Assembly (NCBI GenBank): GCA_016793505.1
Contig: JAEULW010000327.1
Coordinates: forward strand, 1-32,049
Direction of reading: 5' to 3'
DNA: 32,049 nt
DNA from: Methylobacteriaceae bacterium
GTDB lineage: Bacteria > Pseudomonadota > Alphaproteobacteria > Rhizobiales > Beijerinckiaceae
Position 1 is the stretch's first letter. Each line of letters starts with the position of its first letter. Shown here piece by piece: positions 16,020-23,254 of the stretch. The translations under genes and the position numbers were made by a program. The notes under the pieces are model-generated. The model saw only the letters and a program-made list of their open reading frames with translations. It was not told the DNA's origin and ran no database searches.

Positions 16020-16859
16020 TCAATCCCCGCACAGGCCGAGATACGCTTCCAGCTTCGCGGAACGAACGGGATAGAATGCATACATCCCTTCCTCGACGCG
16101 CGGCTTCGACGCGTCCCGCGGGCGCTCGTTGCGCATCCAGCCGCAAGAAATCGGCGTCTCGCGCCAGCGCTGCAGGACCGGCCCATAGAAAGCTTCGATC
16201 ACGGAGCGCCGCGCGACAACCACGTCGAGCAGGTCGACAACCTTGTCCGCGTCGCGCTCCTCCCTCGTCATCAGAAGGCGAACAAGGCCATCGCTCTGCG
16301 GCCACACATGCAGTTCGAGGGCGACGCCTTCCAGATCGAAGCTGGCGCGCGGCGAGCCGTCGATCAGATGCTCCAGCCAGTCGACGAGCGGCGGGAACGG
16401 GTCCCACACAGAACTCCATGCGAACGCCGCGCCATGGTCGTCTGCGACGATCTCGACCCCCATCCAGCCGGTGTCTTCCCAGGCGAACGTCACACGAAAT
16501 GCCTCGACACGCGGCGCAAGGGGGCGATCGAGCGTCAGCGGCTCATCCGGCGGCAGCCAGCGCCCGCTCCTGCAATCGAACGCCCAGCCGTAGGGAAACA
16601 TCAGTTCGCGCCAGGGCGCCGAATCGTCCGGCTTCAGCATGCGCGTCGGGCCGATGACGCTGAATTCGTGATAATCCGCGTCGCGCCAGGCGCGGGCGAC
16701 GGTCTCCCACAGGCGCGCGCCGTCGAGCCCCGCCTCCTCCAGCCGCGCCGCCAGCTCTTCGCCATCGAGCGATGTCTCGACGAACACCCAGTCGGCGCCG
16801 TCCAGCCGTCGGGCCAGAAGGCGCCGGAAAAGGACGCGAGGGACAGATCGCGGCGGCAT
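16020..16859 (-). CDS. Uncharacterised protein, 279 residues
   Basis: Not recognised. It is an acidic, Trp-rich soluble protein with no membrane segment and no known motif. Notable pieces are GADWVFVETSLDGEELAARLEEAG, FPYGWAFDCRSGRW and AFRVTFAWEDTGWMGVEIVADD. The codon use is ordinary for this genome, which argues for a real gene. The frame stays open upstream to 17156, but that stretch is antisense to a decayed IS630 transposase, so the ATG at 16859 is preferred. No strong ribosome-binding site is seen. It is convergent with the DUF5681 gene, and its upstream region was probably altered by the transposon. Confidence 0.6.
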   Translation of the reverse strand: MPPRSVPRVLFRRLLARRLDGADWVFVETSLDGEELAARLEEAGLDGARLWETVARAWRDADYHEFSVIGPTRMLKPDDSAPWRELMFPYGWAFDCRSGRWLPPDEPLTLDRPLAPRVEAFRVTFAWEDTGWMGVEIVADDHGAAFAWSSVWDPFPPLVDWLEHLIDGSPRASFDLEGVALELHVWPQSDGLVRLLMTREERDADKVVDLLDVVVARRSVIEAFYGPVLQRWRETPISCGWMRNERPRDASKPRVEEGMYAFYPVRSAKLEAYLGLCGD

Positions 16860-16944
16860 GCGGGTCTTCGTCAGTGTGCAAGGCGCGTTGGGTGTGGGGC
16901 GCGCATAGCTTCCTTTGCAGGCAAAGTCGACGGCGCAGTCCAGC

Positions 16945-17310
16945 CTTTCGATCCGGGCGGCGCAAAATACGGGGCGAATTGCCGCGCCCATTGTGCCCGC
17001 AGGTCCGATCGACCGGATCGCCTTCGAAACTGACGCGACAAGGCGCAGGTTTCCGAGTTGCGGCGCGGCGATGTTTTCGTGATGGACGATCTGTCGAACC
17101 ACGAGTATCTGCGCGCGAGCCAGATGATCGGGGCGCCCGGCGCGGAATTGCTCCATCTACCGTCCTAATCCTCGGATTTCCGTCGGATCGAAATGTCTTT
17201 CTCGAAGCAGAACGCGCTGCGACACAATGCAGCCGAGAAAATCGCCCTGCCCTCTGGGCCTCCGTCGGCCAAATCGTCGATGTCGTCATTCCCACCGAAC
17301 CGGCGCGTTT
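16945..17310 (+). pseudogene. Decayed IS630-family transposase (C-terminal half)
   Basis: Pieces of an IS630 DDE transposase can be read in shifting forward frames. RIAAPIVPAGPIDRIAFET (about 16975-17030) matches the family's 'apfviDGPidg.af' region. ELRRGDVFVMDDLSNHE (about 17055-17105) matches 'LrpGDvVvMDNLssHk'. GAPGAELLHLPS is followed by a TAA stop at 17166-17168, and the frame continues SSDFRRIEMSFSKQNALRHNAAEKI, as in 'YSPDFNPIEmaFsKlKalLrkaAe'. After another frameshift, ALWASVGQIVDVVIP follows. There are thus at least two frameshifts and one nonsense mutation. The N-terminal half is missing. Confidence 0.7.
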
Positions 17311-17392
17311 TCGACGTCACAGAATAGTATCCGCCGCCAACGCAATATACACTAGCTACAAAATTGTGTTCCCGTCTCCATCAGCTAACTTT

Positions 17393-17611
17393 TTATTGAA
17401 TTATTGAGCTACGCTTAATAGTTTCAATTTGCTGGTGCACTTCTGCGATTCGACTATTGTTGTAATCGCTATCTAGCTCCCTCTGAAGAATGCTACCTAA
17501 CTCCAAAACGGCCATGGCGACAAAGTGCACGAGCAGCGTTTCCGAACTGCCCCGCAGAAGGGACTGCGCTTCCAGCAGCATCCTCATGGCATCGTGATGT
17601 TTCTCAATCAT
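17393..17611 (-). CDS. Small uncharacterised protein, 72 residues
   Basis: MIEKHHDAMRMLLEAQSLL... is an amphipathic, probably all-helical small protein with non-repetitive composition that ends SSIIQ. It overlaps the upstream small ORF by 4 nt (ATGA), which supports translation of both. The surrounding DNA is clearly AT-richer than the backbone, suggesting foreign origin. No known motif is seen. It is divergent from the SARP-like regulator that starts about 220 bp away. Confidence 0.45.
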   Translation of the reverse strand: MIEKHHDAMRMLLEAQSLLRGSSETLLVHFVAMAVLELGSILQRELDSDYNNSRIAEVHQQIETIKRSSIIQ

Positions 17612-17805
17612 TTGCGCCCCCGCGGCTTAATTTCCTCCGATCCATAACGGAGCCGTGTTACGCCGCGCGTGCTGACGAGTGAAGATCCTCGGGCTTGATA
17701 AAATCCGGCAATCAAATGATATTTCATATGTTTTTGATTGTCCCAACAGCTCTGCGTGCCAATTTGCGTGGCAAACTGATGCGGCGGCGCGCCGCCGGAT
17801 TGCAA
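17608..17805 (-). CDS. Small ORF, 65 residues (or 39 from an internal ATG)
   Basis: A short reverse ORF ending KPRGRK, with its TGA overlapping the ATG of the next small gene. An internal ATG at 17727 would give MKYHLIAGFYQARGS and a 39-residue basic product. Neither start has a clear ribosome-binding site. It is called mainly because of the 4-nt coupling to its neighbour; it may be a leader ORF or spurious. Confidence 0.3.
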   Translation of the reverse strand: MQSGGAPPHQFATQIGTQSCWDNQKHMKYHLIAGFYQARGSSLVSTRGVTRLRYGSEEIKPRGRK

Positions 17806-17837
17806 CGTAGTTAACCCGCGCTACAACGGTGGACTAT

Positions 17838-19694
17838 ATGATTGTGAGCCCTGCCAAAAAGGCGCAGACATGGCGTCTTTCACTTCTCGGTCGCTCGAGA
17901 TTGCTCGATCCCGCGGGCGAGCCGGTCCATGTTCCGAAGAAGCTGTTTGCCTTGGCGTTGTATTTGTTGACCGACGCCCGCAACCGGAGCGTCGACAGGC
18001 AACAAATTGGAGAGCTGCTTTGGGGCGAAGCCCCGCCGGAGACGCAACAGGCGAACACGCGGTCGTTTTTGCGACGCGTTCGCGCCGCACAAACAACAGC
18101 GTGGCCGTTCCTCGTCACGCGCTGCGGAATTACGCTGCGCCAGATCGAGTGTGATTACGAGCAACTCTTGCATAGCCTGCTGCATGGTTCCGCGCGTCAT
18201 GCAGCTGCCGCGATCGTCGGCGCCAAATCCAGCCTTATTGCAGGGTCCGACAAAGGGAGCCCGCAGTTCGAATTGTGGGTTCAGAACAAATCTGGGTGGC
18301 TAGAAAGCATGATGTTGGATCGCGCGTCGCTCATTCTCGAGCAACAGGCGCTCGACGGCGACCTTGCGCTGGAGACAGCTCTTGCTCACTTCGTCCTCGC
18401 CCGGGACCGATCGCACCAGGCGGCGCGTCGTATTGTCACTCGAGAAACCCTATCGATCCGCCCGAACAAGGTGATCCGAAGCAAAGGAAGCATCCAAGTC
18501 GTCGTTCGATCGGCGCGCCTTTCGATGCAAGGGCGGACCATTGAACGGAAGGCGACGCCGAATCATCAGCCGACCCTGATCGTCACCTCCATCGACGACC
18601 ATGGCAGCGCCACGACAAGCAAGCAATCCGACGATCTCTTCGAGAGCATCCTCTCAGAACTTTGGCTGGTGAAATCGATCAAGATCGTTGTTGGCGAAGG
18701 TGGCGCACCTAACAATCATGACGACGGCGACGTCAACTCGTATCGATTGCTGACGCGTATAGCGTTTCTCGCCACCCAGCGTTTGAGACTACGGCTGATC
18801 CACGTCGCAACGAACGAAATGATCTGGGCGGAATCATTTCATTTCCGTGGAGAACTAACCGACTCGCTTGCACGCAAGATCGCAGCGCAAGTCGCCTCGA
18901 AAATTGAGGCGAATGAAGTCTCACTGAACGCCGACAGGCCCGAAACAGATCAATCCAACTTCGCCTTGGTCGCCCAGGCGGAGGTGTCCATGCGCACGAA
19001 CACTCTCCAAAGCATCCGACGCGCTCGACGCCTGCTGAGACTCGCCTTGCAGCGCGACGCCAACTTTTCTGTGGCGCAAGCCGGCGTGGCGCGAACTTTG
19101 CGGCTCGAATGGATCCTCTGCGGCGCCGCGGACTTGACGCTTCTGGAACGCGCTCTCCACTGCGTGACGCTTGCGCTTCACCAAGCTCCCGAATCCGCCA
19201 TCGCGCATCGCGACGCTGGCATGGTGGCCCTCTACCAACGACGCTTCGAACTGGCAACAAAGCATCTTGAGCTGGCGCGCAACTTCAATCACTCGGACGC
19301 GGATCTGCTGCTCGACTACTGCGACGCCCTCATCTCTCTAGGCGAGTCCGAGAAGGCCGTACAGATTCTCGCCAAGGACGACATCCTGCGCAGTCGACAC
19401 CTGGACATGCGTCGTTGGATCGCCGCCACAGGCCAGTATGCGCTGGGGCGCTATGAAGACGCTATTGCCGAAATCGATGCGATGCGCACGCGCGAACCCG
19501 CTTTTCGCCTCTATGCAGCTTGCCACGCGATGATAGGCAACACCGATGTCGCTGGCGAGTACGTGCGGAAGTCTCTTGAAGAGAACCCGACTTTCCGCAT
19601 GGATCGGTGGCTTTCGTCAACGCCCTTCAAACGAAATGAAGATGTTGCGCATTTCATTGAGGGCGTCGCGAAGGCCGGGTTCTCACTCGTGTGA
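17838..19694 (+). CDS. SARP-like winged-helix/TPR transcriptional regulator
   Basis: About 618 residues in three parts. The N-terminal part (about 8-105) has the OmpR/SARP-type DNA-binding layout: LSLLGRSRLLDPAGEPVHVPKKLFALALYLL, then RQQIGELLWGEAPPETQQANTRSFLRRVR. The middle part (about 245-365) resembles the adenylate-cyclase/TolB-like domain of TPR regulators (DDLFESILSELW..., LRLIHVATNEMIWAESFHF). The C-terminal part (about 370-600) looks like tetratricopeptide helices. The ATG at 17838 is preferred with a GGTGGA upstream; a GTG at 17829 is in frame. Its stop is 13 nt before the small peptide gene, so it probably controls, and may be co-transcribed with, the YcaO/TfuA genes. The inducer is unknown. 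No signal peptide or membrane segment is seen. Confidence 0.8.
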   Translation: MIVSPAKKAQTWRLSLLGRSRLLDPAGEPVHVPKKLFALALYLLTDARNRSVDRQQIGELLWGEAPPETQQANTRSFLRRVRAAQTTAWPFLVTRCGITLRQIECDYEQLLHSLLHGSARHAAAAIVGAKSSLIAGSDKGSPQFELWVQNKSGWLESMMLDRASLILEQQALDGDLALETALAHFVLARDRSHQAARRIVTRETLSIRPNKVIRSKGSIQVVVRSARLSMQGRTIERKATPNHQPTLIVTSIDDHGSATTSKQSDDLFESILSELWLVKSIKIVVGEGGAPNNHDDGDVNSYRLLTRIAFLATQRLRLRLIHVATNEMIWAESFHFRGELTDSLARKIAAQVASKIEANEVSLNADRPETDQSNFALVAQAEVSMRTNTLQSIRRARRLLRLALQRDANFSVAQAGVARTLRLEWILCGAADLTLLERALHCVTLALHQAPESAIAHRDAGMVALYQRRFELATKHLELARNFNHSDADLLLDYCDALISLGESEKAVQILAKDDILRSRHLDMRRWIAATGQYALGRYEDAIAEIDAMRTREPAFRLYAACHAMIGNTDVAGEYVRKSLEENPTFRMDRWLSSTPFKRNEDVAHFIEGVAKAGFSLV

Positions 19695-19707
19695 TGGAGC
19701 AACTGAA

Positions 19708-19785
19708 ATGACTAAGACGAAAAAGCCAGTGACGAAGCGGAAGCCGCGCGCGGAAGCAGCTGCGCACGTCTTCTCCGGAAACTGA
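19708..19785 (+). CDS. Candidate RiPP precursor peptide, 25 residues
   Basis: A 25-codon ORF between the regulator and ycaO. Its N-terminal half is Lys/Thr/Pro/Arg-rich (MTKTKKPVTKRKPR) and its C-terminal tail is AEAAAHVFSGN, so it has the leader/core contrast expected of a ribosomally made, modified peptide. GGAG at 19696-19699 is 8 nt before the ATG. The stop at 19783-19785 is 1 nt before the ycaO ATG, which implies coupling. It has no Cys and one Ser, so azole formation could occur only at Ser; backbone thioamidation by YcaO/TfuA needs no particular side chain. No family is recognised. That it is a precursor is inference from position and composition. Confidence 0.6.
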   Translation: MTKTKKPVTKRKPRAEAAAHVFSGN

Positions 19786-19786
19786 C

Positions 19787-21043
19787 ATGCTACCCGACGT
19801 CGCGATTGAGCCTAAGGGAACGGCGGACCTGCTTGGCCCCATACTCAGTCGCGGCGTCGGACCATACTGCGACCGTGTCTGCAACCCTGTTGACACAATC
19901 GCCAGGATGCGGCGGTGGATGAACACATTCGGCGTCACTCGACTGGCGCGCGTAACCGGCCTCGATACTGTCGGAATTCCGGTCTGGTCAGCGATCAGAC
20001 CGAACGCAAAGACCCTCGCACAATCCCAAGGCAAGGGCATAGATGACGCTGCTGCTGCGGCATCCGCGCTGATGGAATCGATCGAAGTCGCGACAGCAGA
20101 AAGGGATGACCATCCGCATATCTCCGCTTCGATAGCCGATCTCGTAGCACGCGGCGCGCAATTCGAAATTATGGATCATCTGCGCAGAAGCGGCAAATCC
20201 AGATTGATGAAGCGGGAGCGCACGGAATGGATGGCGGGTCTCGATCTGATCTCCGGCGCATATGTCTACGTGCCAAAGGAATGCGTTGTGATGACAGACG
20301 GTCATGGCCGCGACCGATATTGGCAGTCCACTGACGGTCTGGCGTCTGGCAACACCGTTCGGGAAGCAATTTTCCACGGCCTTTGTGAACGCATCGAGCG
20401 GGATGCGACAGCCCTTTGGCTGCTACGCACGGACGAAGAAGTTGCGGAGGCATGCGTCGATCACGCCGAATTTGGCGATCACGTGCTCGATACGTTGATC
20501 CGGCGCGTCGAAGCAGCGCATCTGCAGGTACGCCTGTTCGACTTGACGTCAGATTTGGGCATTCCCGTTTTTGCGGCCTACATCTCGCCACCAGCGTCCA
20601 GTAATGTCGGCGCTTGGTCCTATTTCGACCTGTCCGCGGGTTATGGTTGCCACCCGATTCCCGCGCGCGCGGCAATTCGGGCCCTTACGGAAGCTGCGCA
20701 AACCAGGCTGACGACGATCTCCGGCGCGCGCGACGATTTCGACCCATCCATCTATGCAGACAAGCTCGATCCCTCGCTGCACATATTCGCCAGATGCGTT
20801 CCGCGCAGACAGACAAATGGTCGCCGTGCGCCGGACGACCGATCAATTTCGCGCAGCGTCGAAGACATCGTAGATCACCTCCGACAGCGCAGCATCTCAC
20901 CGATCGTCTCCGTCGTGCTCGATGATCGCCAGGGTGAATTTGCAGTCGTGAAGACGTTGGCGCCGCTACTCGAAGGACCGCCAGGTGATCGAGAGAACCC
21001 CTTTGGTCCTCGCGCAATCGCTCTCGCAGAGAACGACGCATGA
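19787..21043 (+). CDS. ycaO: YcaO-family ATP-dependent peptide-modifying enzyme (TfuA-associated)
   Basis: A 418-residue YcaO protein. The ATP/Mg-binding elements are seen: RVTGLDTVGIPVWSAIRPN, SQGKGIDDAAAAASALMESIEVATAE (about 84-109), STDGLASGNTVREAIFHGLCERIERDA and ARAAIRALTEAAQTRL. YcaO enzymes phosphorylate an amide oxygen and then join Cys/Ser/Thr (azolines), ammonia (amidines) or sulfide (thioamides). With TfuA as partner, as here, thioamidation of a peptide backbone is the known activity (McrA in methanogens, thioviridamide-type RiPPs), and the pair also occurs in trifolitoxin biosynthesis. Its stop overlaps the tfuA start (ATGA). No fused E1-like or ocin-ThiF domain is present. Confidence 0.9.
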   Translation: MLPDVAIEPKGTADLLGPILSRGVGPYCDRVCNPVDTIARMRRWMNTFGVTRLARVTGLDTVGIPVWSAIRPNAKTLAQSQGKGIDDAAAAASALMESIEVATAERDDHPHISASIADLVARGAQFEIMDHLRRSGKSRLMKRERTEWMAGLDLISGAYVYVPKECVVMTDGHGRDRYWQSTDGLASGNTVREAIFHGLCERIERDATALWLLRTDEEVAEACVDHAEFGDHVLDTLIRRVEAAHLQVRLFDLTSDLGIPVFAAYISPPASSNVGAWSYFDLSAGYGCHPIPARAAIRALTEAAQTRLTTISGARDDFDPSIYADKLDPSLHIFARCVPRRQTNGRRAPDDRSISRSVEDIVDHLRQRSISPIVSVVLDDRQGEFAVVKTLAPLLEGPPGDRENPFGPRAIALAENDA

Positions 21044-21804
21044 AGGTGGCTTTCGTTGGTCCAAGCCTGTGGGGCGAAATTGAGCACGGCAGTTTTGCGC
21101 CTGCGCCTTCGGTTATAATTCGTCCGCCTGCCGCACAAGGCGACATCTTTGCCGCTGTAAAGGACGGTGCGACTGTCATTGGGCTCATTGACGGATTGTA
21201 CGAGAACGTTGCCGCCCCTTGGCACAAGGAGATCCTCTTTGCGTTGCAATCAGGCGTGGCCATCCTTGGAGGCGCGAGCCTGGGCGCCCTGCGAGCGGCC
21301 GAATGCGCCGCGTTTGGAATGATTGGCGTCGGACGAATTTTCGACGACTACGCGAAAGAGCGCAGAATCGATGATTCCGACGTCGCACAGATTCACTCGC
21401 CGACCGAGCTTGGATCGTTTCCTTTGTCGGCAGCGCTCGTCAATGTCGACGCAACGATCGATCGGGCCGGTTTGGCTGGCGTTCTGTCCGACGAAGAACG
21501 CACAGCCCTGCCAAAGATCGCGCGATCGATCTTCTTCAAGGATCTGACACTCGATTCTGTTGCCTCTGCATTCTATGATGACAAGCAGCGTGCTCGCGAC
21601 CTTGGCGAGCGACTTTCCCGGCACTGGATCGACCAGAAGAGAATAGACGCCCGACAGTTGATGGACGCCATGGAGTCGATGCCGGATGAAATGAGCCGTG
21701 TGAGACTGTCCTGGCAAATGCGCGAGTCAGGGATCTGGATGGCATTCACTGCGGCTGAGCGACGAAACGCGCTCGCGACTAACGAGGGCAGCTCCCCCAG
21801 CTGA
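21040..21804 (+). CDS. tfuA: TfuA-like protein, YcaO partner
   Basis: A 254-residue TfuA-family protein. The TfuA core occupies about 1-135: VAFVGPSLWG, RPPAAQGDIFAAVKDGATVIGLIDGLYE, PWHKEILFALQSGVAILGGASLGALRAAECAAFGMIGVGRIFDDYA and SPTELGSFPLSAALVNVDAT. TfuA supplies or directs sulfide for YcaO-dependent thioamide formation. The remaining 120 residues are helical and not recognised. The start overlaps the ycaO stop by 4 nt. The TGA stop at 21802-21804 coincides with the first bases of an IS3-family inverted repeat, so the original C terminus may have been longer; the core is intact. Confidence 0.9.
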   Translation: MKVAFVGPSLWGEIEHGSFAPAPSVIIRPPAAQGDIFAAVKDGATVIGLIDGLYENVAAPWHKEILFALQSGVAILGGASLGALRAAECAAFGMIGVGRIFDDYAKERRIDDSDVAQIHSPTELGSFPLSAALVNVDATIDRAGLAGVLSDEERTALPKIARSIFFKDLTLDSVASAFYDDKQRARDLGERLSRHWIDQKRIDARQLMDAMESMPDEMSRVRLSWQMRESGIWMAFTAAERRNALATNEGSSPS

Positions 21805-21850
21805 CCTGCCTCGGGAGAACTGGACCGTTTGAAGCTGGAAAATTCTGATG

Positions 21851-21950
21851 TTGTGCTCTGCCCCCATTGTCTGGGCCGCCCGAAGGTAGAGTTTTCGGGC
21901 TTTTGCTCTGCCCCCATTCTCTGGGCCGCCCGAGGGTAGAGTTTTCGGGC
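21851..21950. repeat. Tandem duplication of a 50-bp unit inside the IS
   Basis: The unit at 21851-21900 is repeated at 21901-21950 with three substitutions (at the 3rd-4th bases, the 19th base and the 34th base or so). Each copy includes TGCTCTGCCCCCATT, CTGGGCCGCCC and GTTTTCGGGC. It lies between the left inverted repeat and the orfB stop. Both copies can form the same hairpin. Confidence 0.85.
21878..21904 (+). terminator. Intrinsic-terminator-like hairpin at the IS left end
   Basis: GCCCGAA (21878-21884) pairs perfectly with TTCGGGC (21894-21900) over a 9-nt loop and is followed by TTTT (21901-21904). In the forward direction it would stop transcripts leaving ycaO-tfuA before they run antisense into the transposase. 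The second tandem copy makes a weaker version followed by CTTA. Confidence 0.5.
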
Positions 21951-21955
21951 CTTAG

Positions 21956-22741
21956 TCACGATGACGGGCTGGGGGCGCCATCGGGAAGTTGCAACGCGAT
22001 CGGGCACTTGTTGCCGATTGCCCCGTGTGGGCGATCCTCGTTGTAGTATCTGCGCCATTCCTCCATTTTCAGCCGGGCGTCGTCAAGCGTGAGGAACCAG
22101 TGGGCGTTCAGGCATTCGGCCCGGAACCGCCCGTTGAAAGCTTCGATGAAGGCGTTGTCGGTCGGCTTGCCAGGCCGCGAGAAGTCCAGAGTGACGCCGC
22201 GAGCATATGCCCATAGGTCCATGTCGCGGGAGACGAACTGCGAGCCCTGGTCGACGCGGATCGTCTTCGGATAGCCCATGCTCGCGCAGACGCGCTCCAG
22301 CGCGCCGACGACGTCTTCCGCACGATAGCTGAAGCGCGGATCGACGACCGGGGAGAAGCGCGAGAACGTGTCCACGACAGTGAGAACGCGGATCTTCTTG
22401 CCGGTCGCCAACTGGTCGTGGACAAAGTCCATTGCCCACGTCTCGTTCGGCGTCGTCGCCGGTTTGCGGTCGTCGCGCAACTTTGCTTTCACCCGCCGTT
22501 TCGGCGTCTTGTTGCGCAATTGCAAGCCAAGCTCCCTGTAAATCCGGTAAGCCTTCTTGATGTTGACGTTCCAGCCTTCGCGACACAGCAAGACGTGTAC
22601 GCGGCGATAGCCGTAGCGCACGCGCGATGCGCAGATCTCCTTGATCCGGGCTTCGACGCCGGCCTGATCGGGGCGGCGGGATTTGTAATGGTAGGTGGAC
22701 CTGTCGAGTTCAAGGACGCAACACGCGCGCCGGATCGACAC
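21956..22741 (-). CDS. IS3-family transposase OrfB (DDE catalytic domain)
   Basis: A 261-residue catalytic part with an N-terminal HTH_21-like region (RRACCVLELDRSTYHYKSRRP, VRYGYRRVHVLL) and an integrase core. The catalytic acidic residues are in WAMDFVHD, RVDQGSQF and AFIEAFNGRFRAECLN, giving the DDE triad. The frame remains open upstream of the GTG at 22741 to about 22800 (TVRPDRKRKLAKGICKEWN), one base behind the orfA frame, so the full protein is probably the OrfAB fusion made by a -1 frameshift near CGAAAAC before the orfA stop. It appears intact. Confidence 0.88.
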   Translation of the reverse strand: MSIRRACCVLELDRSTYHYKSRRPDQAGVEARIKEICASRVRYGYRRVHVLLCREGWNVNIKKAYRIYRELGLQLRNKTPKRRVKAKLRDDRKPATTPNETWAMDFVHDQLATGKKIRVLTVVDTFSRFSPVVDPRFSYRAEDVVGALERVCASMGYPKTIRVDQGSQFVSRDMDLWAYARGVTLDFSRPGKPTDNAFIEAFNGRFRAECLNAHWFLTLDDARLKMEEWRRYYNEDRPHGAIGNKCPIALQLPDGAPSPSS

Positions 22742-22791
22742 GTTCCACTCTTTGCAAATCCCCTTCGCCAGCTTGCGCTTCCGATCAGGCC

Positions 22792-23058
22792 TTACAGTTT
22801 TCGGCGGATGACGTCCTGAAGCATCTCGCGGTCCAGCGACAGGTCTGCGACGATCTTCTTCAGCCGCGCGTTTTCGTCCTCGAGCTGCTTCAGCCGACGC
22901 ATCTCAGGCGGCGACATCCCGTCATACTTCTTCTTCCAGTTGAAATAGGTCGCCTGGCTGATGCCCGCCTTCCGGCAGATATCGGCGACCGGCACGCCAT
23001 CGGCGCCCTGCTTGAGCACGAACGCCTTCTGCGCGTCCGAAAACTTCGATGCCTTCAT
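22792..23058 (-). CDS. IS3-family transposase OrfA (HTH_Tnp_1)
   Basis: An 88-residue DNA-binding subunit. MKASKFSDAQKAFVLKQ, ADICRKAGISQATYFNWKKKYDG (helix-turn-helix) and RRLKQLEDENARLKKIVADLSLD (leucine-zipper-like) are standard for the IS407 group. The ATG at 23058 begins the conserved MKASKF; 12 upstream in-frame residues are not conserved. It ends with TAA at 22792-22794, where a -1 frameshift would lead into OrfB. Confidence 0.85.
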   Translation of the reverse strand: MKASKFSDAQKAFVLKQGADGVPVADICRKAGISQATYFNWKKKYDGMSPPEMRRLKQLEDENARLKKIVADLSLDREMLQDVIRRKL

Positions 23059-23187
23059 CGTCTTCCGCTCCGCCCAGCCAAGGGAATCCGGCACGGAAAA
23101 CTCTAATTCAAAACGGTCCAGTTCGTCGGGGGAAGAGCATCGCCTTCCCGTGGGCCCCCTACGTCTTCATGAAACACCCAATATCGG

Positions 23188-23215
23188 TTTCAATGGAACC
23201 GGCAGCAGGTTATAT
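23188..23215 (+). promoter_or_regulatory. Possible cas operon promoter
   Basis: TTTCAA (23188-23193) and TTATAT (23210-23215) are 16 bp apart, in the 115 bp left between the IS right end and cas3. A small inverted repeat (GGTTtcaatggAACC) overlaps the -35-like box. This is weak evidence. Confidence 0.25.
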
Positions 23216-23254
23216 TTCGCCAATCAAAGCGGTTACGACAATAGACTACGTCAG

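Larger units (their letters stand above)
21802..23139 (-). mobile_element. IS3-family (IS407-group-like) insertion sequence, about 1.34 kb
   Basis: It contains orfA and orfB of an IS3-type transposase on the reverse strand. Imperfect terminal inverted repeats bound it: the left end begins TGACCTGCCTCGGGAG and continues AACTGGACCGTTTGAA. The right end, read on the reverse strand, begins TGCTCTTCCCCCGACG and continues AACTGGACCGTTTTGAA. The 4-bp flanks differ (CAGC on the left, TCGC on the right), so no target duplication is seen with these boundaries. It separates the YcaO/TfuA cluster from the cas operon. The exact ends are uncertain by a few bases. Confidence 0.8.

Noticed and set aside
19708-19785. 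Methanobactin-type precursor
   Set aside because: The peptide has no Cys and no MbnB/MbnC genes are adjacent; YcaO/TfuA point to thioamide chemistry instead.
21956-23058. Possible broken transposase
   Set aside because: orfA and orfB are in different frames by one base in the way expected for programmed -1 frameshifting in IS3 elements, so this is not a lesion.
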